DNA from: Streptomyces sp. NBC_00690
GTDB taxonomy: Bacteria; Actinomycetota; Actinomycetes; Streptomycetales; Streptomycetaceae
Direction of reading: 5' to 3'
DNA: 64,000 nucleotides
Assembly: GCF_036226685.1 (NCBI RefSeq)
Contig: NZ_CP109009.1
Coordinates: 8,335,501-8,399,500 of the forward strand
The position numbers and the translations under genes were made by a program. Each line of letters begins with the position of its first letter. The stretch's first letter is position 1. Below the pieces are notes generated by a model. It was given only the letters and a program-made list of their open reading frames with translations, had not been told where the DNA came from and searched no databases. Positions 59,001-64,000 of the stretch are shown one piece after another.

Positions 59001-62000
59001 CTCCCTCCTGGCCGACGACGAGAACACCCTGGCCGACCACCGGGTGACGGCAGGACTAGCCGCCACCCTCACCCTCGTCCAAGCCCTCGGCGACGCCGAG
59101 ATCGATGCGCCCCTCTGGTGCGTGACCACAGGAGCGGTCTCCACCGGCCCCGCCGATCCCCTCCGCAACCCACTCCAGGCACAGCTCTGGGGCCTCGGTA
59201 GGGTCATCGCCGCCGAACACCCCGAACGCTGGGGCGGCCTCATCGACCTACCCGAGGATCTCGACGCACGCACTGCCGACCTCCTCAGCTCGGCCCTCGG
59301 CGCACACTCCGCAGGTGTCGAACGCGAGAACGAGATCGCTGTACGAGCCACCGGAATCCTGTGCCGTCGCCTCATCCGTGCCACCCCAACCCCAGACCCC
59401 ACGCCCTACCGCCCACACGGCACCATCCTGATCACCGGTGGCACCGGCACCCTCGGTGCCCATGTCGCCCGCTGGCTCGCCCACCAGGGCGCAACCCATC
59501 TCGTCCTCACCAGTCGCAGCGGCCCCGACGCACCCGGCGCCTCGGAACTCCAAGCCGAACTGAACGCCATCGGCGCCTCCACCACCATCGCCAGCTGCGA
59601 CGTCGCCGACCGCGAAGACCTGCGTCGCCTGCTCGACTCACTGCCCGCCGACACTCCGCTCACCGGTGTCATCCACGCGGCAGGGGTCCTCGACGACGGC
59701 ATCCTCGACGCGCTGACCACCGAACGCCTCGAAAACGTCCTCAAGGTCAAAGTCGACGCAGCCCGTCACTTGCACGAACTCACCGCTGCACACGAGCTGG
59801 ACCTCTTCGTCCTCTTCTCCTCCATCGCCGGTGTCATCGGCAACGGAGGCCAAGGCGGATATGCCGCAGCGAACGCCTTCCTCGACGCGCTCGCCCACCA
59901 ACGCCGCGCCGAAGGGCTGCCCGCCACCGCCATCGCCTGGGGCTCCTGGGGCAGTGGCCGGATGATGGGAGATCACGCCGAACAGCACCTCATCCGCCGC
60001 GGCATCCTCCCCATGCCCGCCGACCTCGGCATCGCTGCACTACGGCGCGCCATCGAACAGAACGACACCGCGCTCACGCTCGCCCACATCGACTGGGAAC
60101 GTTTCGTCCCTGCATTCGCCGTCGACGGGGACTACCCGCTGCTGCGTCGCCTGCCCGAAGCGCAGCAAGCCCTCACCCCGTCAGACTCCACCACCGCCGC
60201 CGCGATGAACGGACCGATACTCGCCCAACGCCTCGTCGGGCTCTCCGGCCCTGAGCGTTCCCGAGCGATCCTCGAACTCGTCCGTGCCCAGGCTGCCGCT
60301 GTTCTCGGCCACTCCGGGGCGGACGCCATCCAGCCCCAGCGCGCATTCCGTGAGACCGGCTTCGATTCCCTCACAGCCGTCGAACTGCGCAACCGACTCT
60401 CCACCGCCACCGGCATGCGGCTGTCGACGACAGTGGTCTTCGACCACCCCACCCCCGCCGACCTCGCCGATCTCATCGAAACCCAGATCTCGGGTCACGA
60501 GCCGACCACCCCCGCCACCATCGCCCTCACACCCCGTGCCACGGACGACGAGCCCATCGCCATCGTTGCGATGAGCTGCCGCTTCCCCGGCTCGATCAAG
60601 GGACCCGAAGACCTCTGGCAGCTGGTCACGGCCGGCACCGACGCTCTGTCCGGATTCCCGGACAACCGCGGCTGGGACCTTGAATCCCTCTACCACCCCG
60701 ACCCCCAGAACCCGGGCACGACCTACGCCCGAGAAGGCGGCTTCCTCCATGACGCGGGCGACTTCGACGCCGCGTTCTTCGGGATCTCCCCCCGTGAAGC
60801 CCTCGCCATGGACCCGCAACAGCGGCTGCTCCTCGAAGTCGCCTGGGAAGCATTCGAACGCGCCGGCATCGACCCGGGCACCCTCAAGGGCTCGCGCTCC
60901 GGGGTGTTCATTGGCTCCAACGGCCAGGACTACGCATCGGGCCTCGGGCGCGCACCGGAAGGCGTCGAGGGGTATCTCCTGACCGGTCGTGCGGCCAGCG
61001 TCGTATCCGGCCGCATCTCCTACACATTCGGCCTCGAAGGCCCCTCGCTGACGGTGGACACCGCCTGCTCGTCCTCCCTGGTCGCGCTGCACCTCGCCGT
61101 ACAGGCACTGCGGCAGGGCGAGTGCGAGATGGCGTTCGCCGGCGGTGTCACCGTGATGTCCACGCCGGGCAACTTCGTCGAGTTCAGTCGTCAGCGTGGG
61201 CTTGCCGCGGATGGTCGGTGCAAGGCGTTCTCGGCGGCTGCGGATGGTACGGGCTGGGGTGAAGGCGTCGGAATGCTCCTGGTGGAGCGGCTTTCCGATG
61301 CTCGTCGGCTCGGGCATCCAGTGCTGGCTGTGGTGCGGGGTTCTGCGGTGAATCAGGATGGTGCGTCGAACGGTCTCACCGCGCCGAATGGTCCTGCGCA
61401 GCAGCGGGTGATCCGCCAAGCGTTGGCGAATGCCGGTTTGGGTTCTGCTGATGTGGATGTGGTGGAGGCGCATGGCACGGGTACGTCGTTGGGTGATCCG
61501 ATCGAGGCGCAGGCGCTACTGGCGACCTATGGTCAGGACCGGCCGACGGATCGTCCTCTCCTTCTCGGCTCACTCAAGTCGAACATCGGTCACACCCAGG
61601 CCGCTGCCGGTGTCGCCGGTGTGATCAAGATGGTGCTGGCTCTCCAGCACGGCGTACTCCCCAAGACCCTCCATGTCGACGCGCCCACCCCGCACGTCGA
61701 CTGGTCGGCGGGTTCCGTGAAGCTACTCACCGAACCCGTTGCATGGCCCGGCGACAGCGATCGCGTACGCAGGGCCGGAATCTCGTCGTTCGGCGTGAGC
61801 GGCACCAATGCCCACGTCATCGTCGAGCAGACCCCCGAGCCGGCGACCGAGGAGGCTCCCTCGGAACCCGCCGGCTCGGGGGCCGGAACACCGACCACCG
61901 CTGCGGCACGGACAGCCGTGCCCTGGCTGCTCTCAGGGAAGACCACCACCGCGCTCCGGGCCCAAGCCGCCCGGCTCCATGCGCACCTCACCGACCGCGC

Positions 62001-64000
62001 AGCCCAGTCGATGCCGACAACGGCCGATGTCGGGTTGTCCCTGGCGGCCGGCCGAGCCGCACTGGAACACCGCGCCGCCCTCGTGGGCACCGACCCCGAA
62101 GATCTGCTACGAGCACTTGCCGCCCTGGCCGCCGATGAGCGTACGGAGGGAGCGGCGCAGGTCGTCGTCGGCAGCGTCCAGGACACTGCTGCACCTGCGT
62201 TTGTGTTTTCGGGGCAGGGGAGTCAGTGGTGGGGTATGGGGCGTGGGTTGTATGAGTTGTTCCCGGTGTTTGCGGATGTGTTTGACACTGTGTGTGTCGG
62301 GTTGGATGGGTTGTTGGGGTGTTCGTTGCGGGAGGTGTTGTTTGAGGGTGATGGGTCAGGGTTGGCTGGTACGGGGTTGACTCAGCCTGCGTTGTTTGTG
62401 GTGGAGGTGGCGTTGTGTGGGTTGTTGGGGTCGTGGGGTGTGGTTCCTGCTGTGGTGGCGGGTCACTCGGTGGGTGAGTTCGCTGCCGCGTATGTGGCGG
62501 GTGTGGTGTCGTTGGAGGATGCGTGCCGGTTGGTGGCGGCTCGTGGCCGGTTGATGGAAGACCTTCCGCCCGGTGGGGTGATGGTCGCGGTCGAAGCCTC
62601 CGAAGCCGACGTCCTCCCACTCCTGGCCGGTCTGGAGGACCGGGTCGGGATTGCGGCGGTCAATAGCCCCACCTCGATCGTGCTCTCCGGCGCGGAGGAT
62701 GCGGTCACCGCGGTCGTGGAACAGTTGGGGGATCGTCGTTCGAAGGCGCTGACCGTCTCCCATGCTTTCCATTCACCGTTGATGGATCCGATGCTGGATG
62801 CGTTCCGTACGGTCGCGGAGAGTGTCACCTTCCATGAGCCGACCGTGCCGATCGTGTCCACGGTCACCGGCCGCCCGATCACCGCGGGGGAGATGTCGAA
62901 CCCGAACTATTGGGTCGAGCACATCCGCCAGCCGGTCCGTTATGCGGATGCGGTGCAGTCGCTGGCTGAGCAGGGTGTGAATGTGTTCCTTGAGGTCGGC
63001 CCTGGCGGAGTCCTGACCGGGTTGACGCAAACCAACCTCGACCATGCAACAGCCATCCCGACCCTCCGCCCCAACACTGCCGAAGACCTCTCCCTCACCA
63101 CCGCACTGGCTCACCTCCACGTCCACGGCACTGTCATCGACTGGCCCGCCTTCTACACCGGCCGTGGCGCCCAACTCGTCGACCTCCCCACCTACCCCTT
63201 CCAACACCAGCACTACTGGCTACGGGTCCCGCCCCAGTTCGACACCGAGGCCATCGGTGTCACGGACACCGATCATCCGATGCTGGGGGCGACCGTCATG
63301 CTCCCCGACGGCGGTATGGTCCTCACCGGCAGACTGTCCTTGGCCACCCATCCTTGGCTCGCCGATCACGCCTTCGCCGGGGTGGTTCTCGTACCCGGAA
63401 CGGCCTTCGTAGAGCTGGCCCTGCGCGCTGGCCGTGAGGCCGGTTGCGACCTGCTCGAAGAAATCACCTTGGAAGCCCCGCTCGTTCTGCCAGAACACGG
63501 AGGAGCCCAGCTCCGTCTGGCTGTGGGAGCCGCGGATGAGGCCGGCCGCCGAACTCTGACCCTGCACTCGCGGTCTGACGCCGACCCCACCAACACGGTG
63601 TGGACCAGACACACCAGTGGCTCCCTGGCCCTCGACCAACAGCAGCACACCGCGGCCGATTTGACCGTATGGCCACCCCGAGGAGCCGAAGAGGTCGACA
63701 CCCAGAACCTCTACGACCAACTTGACACGATCGGCTTCGGATACGGCCCGGTCTTCCGAGGGCTGAAGGCCGCGTGGCGGCAGGGAAACACCCTGTTCGC
63801 GGAGGCAGCCCTCCCCGAAGACGCAGCTACGGAAGCCTCCGCATACGGACTCCATCCGGCCCTGCTGGATGCTGCCCTCCACGCCTCATGGCTCGGTCTG
63901 CTCTCCGGGTCCGAAACGGGGCAGGGACTGCTCCCCTTCTCCTGGGGCGAAGTGCGGCAGTCGGCAGTCGGCGCCGACACCGTACGGATCGAACTCACCC
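53059..64000 (+). CDS. Modular type I PKS, partial: loading module, module 1 (KS-AT-KR-ACP), module 2 (KS-AT-DH...)
   Basis: Open from the ATG at 53059 (GGAG six bases upstream) to the window edge, 3647 codons. Residues 1-115 are a KS remnant without active-site residues, followed by a Gly/Ser-rich linker. The loading AT (about 436-735) has PGLGV, AHSLGE and a Trp where extender ATs have the carboxylate-binding Arg (ITTWGH), implying a monocarboxylic starter; ACP near 815-885. Module 1: KS with Cys1073, AT with GHSQGE/YASH (methylmalonyl), KR with the LDD motif (B-type hydroxyl), ACP near 2405-2475. Module 2: KS with Cys2670, AT with GHSVGE/HAFH (malonyl), DH with His3437 in [10 protein letters not shown]. 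It is the first PKS of a probable polyene-type macrolide; later modules are outside. Confidence 0.95.
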   Translation, partial: MTESVSLPGDRSSDGAEDTIVVVGAAVRPLSLIRAAVATDAIDTPDGPEAATAGPPRFDTEFFAEALGEVATADGWRSALPYGPAAAEVWWQAVEHAGIVPSATAGLSIDLFLVVPAGSGVGSSSGVDFGSGVGSSSTSGSDSVAPSAGEPEAGFGGDARLAETVAAILHLPSAERSRTTPHPTLSVHRVASGEQALSAARTRLREHGCTVALVAGPGLHLPDPTTTLEEGATAYGATVLKSYPRALADGDHICGALTVDGRLLPLATEAVAAPPADTTKAAKKKGRKSRKRPITPGETADNRSSEPVPALEAQTLLDTTDDTRIPDGAKPATASNGETPPLAHTAIEHPLPWALSAAGHDALRARARQLHEHLTAHPELTPEAVGLALANTRHQFGHRAVILGDTREQLLTALDTMANGGFTSDAVQGVATTRPTAFVFPGLGVQWAGMAVELLDSSPQFRAALLRCQHALTAHTDWTVTDVLRETNEAPGLDSIAVSLPTTFAVQVALAETWQAHGVRPAAYAAHSLGEVAAAHLSGALTLKDAARLITTWGHCLAELRARGGDMLLVSLPAHRMDSILQPWAGRLGLAVRNGPESVVVSGDRDAVEELHASLVADDIRCRIIAVGVAAHSHHVDDVRERILSELATLEPRATHTPFYSSATGGIVDGRTLDAHFWFETLRHQVRFEQTTQALLADGHEILIEVNPHPALTAVMEEIAASAGRRAVTIGTLRRGQGGPHRFRTSLAEAHVQGVDVDWSPAFPGIPADRVPLPTYPFQRTDLAARAVDDTSKLRHELVPLSESAREHTVLALIAAATGALLGAPGPVPLPTGRTFRDLGLDSVTAVELRTRLNQLSGLELPHTVVFDHPTPHSLAQRLIAEALGTAHTTDVDTTTAAWDEPVAIVAMSCRLPGGIHTPEALWQLLADGADAVAPLPGDRGWDIEGLYDPEPGRPGRYYQREAGLLHEAPHFEPEFFGISPREALAMDPQQRLLLETGWEVLERARIRPETLRGTRTGTFIGAMTQDYGPRLHEAPEELSGYLLTGNTASVASGRLAYTLGFEGPAVTIDTACSSSLVALHLAAQSLRTGECTLALAGGVTVLPSMGSFVEFSKQRALAPDGRSKAFSADADGFGLAEGTTMLLLERLSDARRNGHPVLAVIRGTAINQDGASNGLTAPSGPAQQRVIRQALANAGLGSADVDVVEAHGTGTSLGDPIEAQALLATYGQDRPADRPLFLGSLKSNIGHTQAAAGVAGVIKMVLALQHGVLPKTLHAATPSPRIDWSGGHVRLLTDATAWPQSGRPRRFAVSSFGISGTNAHAVVEATDETDTQAPTPVTAPTHPAVTTEPDPAVTISGTEASTDDLSNNDRRSINHTDTPAVPWLLSARTPEALAAQARALLVHTEAQPQLLPADIGHSLATTRQTFEHRAVAIGTDRSELVDGLKAIAAGGTTRQTVQAVAVEGRRIAFVFPGQGSQWVGMAVELLDAYPAFRDRLHACGQALEPHVDWSLEDVLRGTPGAPAIDSADDVIQPVLWAVMVSLAELWRSLGVHPSAVVGHSQGEIAAAAVAGALSLDDAARVVALRSRLLARLAGLGGMVSLPEPLADVIQRLEPWDGRIGIAAVNGPSSVVVSGDADALAELLEACVAADVRAKRIPVDYASHSTHVEIIENELAEALAGITPLTPTIPLYSTANGEIITTAELDATYWYTNLRTTVGFEPATRKLLDDGHHVFIECSPHPVLAIGLQESAEAAGVAADVIPSLRRGQGGPARFLTSLADAHTRGVAANWPAVFTAHHEASTKDFPHQPRTVELPTYPFQRRRFWLDAHTTSANPVLDQHSAAEARFWQAVENADVNELTSSLDLDPDASLDELVAHLADWRRQSNESARIDDWRYRIAWTPTATQPRRGEPTTLDGTYLLVTSTSRQHDERATAIHDAVTARGGHVQRITLDPAADTDRTAVVRHLERADDAPAPTAVLSLLADDENTLADHRVTAGLAATLTLVQALGDAEIDAPLWCVTTGAVSTGPADPLRNPLQAQLWGLGRVIAAEHPERWGGLIDLPEDLDARTADLLSSALGAHSAGVERENEIAVRATGILCRRLIRATPTPDPTPYRPHGTILITGGTGTLGAHVARWLAHQGATHLVLTSRSGPDAPGASELQAELNAIGASTTIASCDVADREDLRRLLDSLPADTPLTGVIHAAGVLDDGILDALTTERLENVLKVKVDAARHLHELTAAHELDLFVLFSSIAGVIGNGGQGGYAAANAFLDALAHQRRAEGLPATAIAWGSWGSGRMMGDHAEQHLIRRGILPMPADLGIAALRRAIEQNDTALTLAHIDWERFVPAFAVDGDYPLLRRLPEAQQALTPSDSTTAAAMNGPILAQRLVGLSGPERSRAILELVRAQAAAVLGHSGADAIQPQRAFRETGFDSLTAVELRNRLSTATGMRLSTTVVFDHPTPADLADLIETQISGHEPTTPATIALTPRATDDEPIAIVAMSCRFPGSIKGPEDLWQLVTAGTDALSGFPDNRGWDLESLYHPDPQNPGTTYAREGGFLHDAGDFDAAFFGISPREALAMDPQQRLLLEVAWEAFERAGIDPGTLKGSRSGVFIGSNGQDYASGLGRAPEGVEGYLLTGRAASVVSGRISYTFGLEGPSLTVDTACSSSLVALHLAVQALRQGECEMAFAGGVTVMSTPGNFVEFSRQRGLAADGRCKAFSAAADGTGWGEGVGMLLVERLSDARRLGHPVLAVVRGSAVNQDGASNGLTAPNGPAQQRVIRQALANAGLGSADVDVVEAHGTGTSLGDPIEAQALLATYGQDRPTDRPLLLGSLKSNIGHTQAAAGVAGVIKMVLALQHGVLPKTLHVDAPTPHVDWSAGSVKLLTEPVAWPGDSDRVRRAGISSFGVSGTNAHVIVEQTPEPATEEAPSEPAGSGAGTPTTAAARTAVPWLLSGKTTTALRAQAARLHAHLTDRAAQSMPTTADVGLSLAAGRAALEHRAALVGTDPEDLLRALAALAADERTEGAAQVVVGSVQDTAAPAFVFSGQGSQWWGMGRGLYELFPVFADVFDTVCVGLDGLLGCSLREVLFEGDGSGLAGTGLTQPALFVVEVALCGLLGSWGVVPAVVAGHSVGEFAAAYVAGVVSLEDACRLVAARGRLMEDLPPGGVMVAVEASEADVLPLLAGLEDRVGIAAVNSPTSIVLSGAEDAVTAVVEQLGDRRSKALTVSHAFHSPLMDPMLDAFRTVAESVTFHEPTVPIVSTVTGRPITAGEMSNPNYWVEHIRQPVRYADAVQSLAEQGVNVFLEVGPGGVLTGLTQTNLDHATAIPTLRPNTAEDLSLTTALAHLHVHGTVIDWPAFYTGRGAQLVDLPTYPFQHQHYWLRVPPQFDTEAIGVTDTDHPMLGATVMLPDGGMVLTGRLSLATHPWLADHAFAGVVLVPGTAFVELALRAGREAGCDLLEEITLEAPLVLPEHGGAQLRLAVGAADEAGRRTLTLHSRSDADPTNTVWTRHTSGSLALDQQQHTAADLTVWPPRGAEEVDTQNLYDQLDTIGFGYGPVFRGLKAAWRQGNTLFAEAALPEDAATEASAYGLHPALLDAALHASWLGLLSGSETGQGLLPFSWGEVRQSAVGADTVRIELT
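53410..53469. repeat. 24-bp direct repeat coding the Gly/Ser linker of the loading module
   Basis: Copies at 53410-53433 and 53446-53469 differ at one base and encode GSGVGSSS twice. They form the flexible Gly/Ser segment between the KS remnant and the loading AT. Confidence 0.85.
56608..56880. repeat. KS segment of module 1 nearly identical to module 2 (copy A)
   Basis: About 273 bases spanning the HGTGT region of the module 1 KS match 61399-61671 at all but about 19 positions by hand count, with exact runs of about 55 and 65 bases. Codons here use GGT, GTG, TTG and GAT, unlike the GCC/CTC-rich flanks. Confidence 0.85.
61399..61671. repeat. KS segment of module 2 nearly identical to module 1 (copy B)
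   Basis: Partner of 56608-56880. The foreign-looking codon style begins earlier in this module, near 61180, and covers most of the second half of the KS, so module 2 may be the donor of the shared block. Confidence 0.85.
62248..62553 (+). other. AT patch with aberrant codon usage in module 2
   Basis: Within this stretch all 16 Leu codons are TTG and Gly is mostly GGG or GGT, whereas flanking PKS sequence uses CTC/CTG and GGC. It covers the N-terminal half of the module 2 AT, including the GHSVGE nucleophile loop, and ends sharply near 62553. This points to import of an AT fragment from another PKS. Confidence 0.85.

Noticed and set aside
60181..61473. 430-codon minus-strand frame inside the PKS
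   Set aside because: It mirrors KS/ACP coding sequence of the continuous PKS frame and has no motif of its own.

Overview
The window is high-GC actinomycete DNA, very probably from Streptomyces. Third codon positions are almost always G or C, starts are often GTG or TTG, rare TTA codons occur in regulatory genes, and the gene content is typical of that genus. It holds two different biosynthetic gene clusters separated by a short stretch of ordinary genes. Both clusters run off the window.

Positions 1-33756 are an iron-siderophore-like NRPS/PKS cluster. Thirteen minus-strand genes, many overlapping by 4-14 bases, run right to left as one apparent operon. In transcription order they are: a proline cis-3-hydroxylase-like enzyme, a two-module NRPS, an MbtG-like amino-acid N-monooxygenase, a two-module type I PKS whose loading KS has Gln for Cys, an acyl-CoA-dehydrogenase-like protein, an NRPS with a heterocyclisation domain, an SDR, a siderophore-binding lipoprotein, an MFS transporter, two half-size ABC exporter-fold transporters, an MbtH protein and the start of a further NRPS. 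A divergent gene (33121-33756) encodes an IucB/MbtK-type acetyltransferase. A 15/19 match to the DmdR/IdeR iron box overlaps the -35 of a good promoter in front of the operon. The genes suggest a mixed hydroxamate/azoline siderophore with an acylated N-hydroxy-lysine (or ornithine), a proline or hydroxyproline, a cyclised Cys/Ser/Thr-type residue and a short methyl-branched ketide. I do not recognise it as a known compound. No thioesterase is in view.

Positions 34078-39846 hold non-cluster genes. They are a secreted CBM2-FnIII protein that looks like a chitinase without its catalytic domain, with a near-perfect DasR-type operator at its promoter; an APH-fold kinase; FabV enoyl reductase; and a Ser/Thr kinase fused to an extracellular solute-binding domain. 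A gene-free 1.26 kb stretch follows.

Positions 41107-64000 are the left end of a macrolide cluster with the accessory set of polyene macrolides (nystatin, amphotericin, pimaricin, filipin). Three consecutive large LuxR (LAL) regulators are followed by a P450, a 3Fe-4S ferredoxin, a secreted cholesterol oxidase and the first modular PKS. This PKS has a degenerate KS and a monocarboxylate-type loading AT, then module 1 (methylmalonyl, KR) and the start of module 2 (malonyl, DH). TTA codons in two regulators and the P450 imply bldA control. Near-identical KS segments and an AT patch in which every Leu codon is TTG show recombination between PKS modules.
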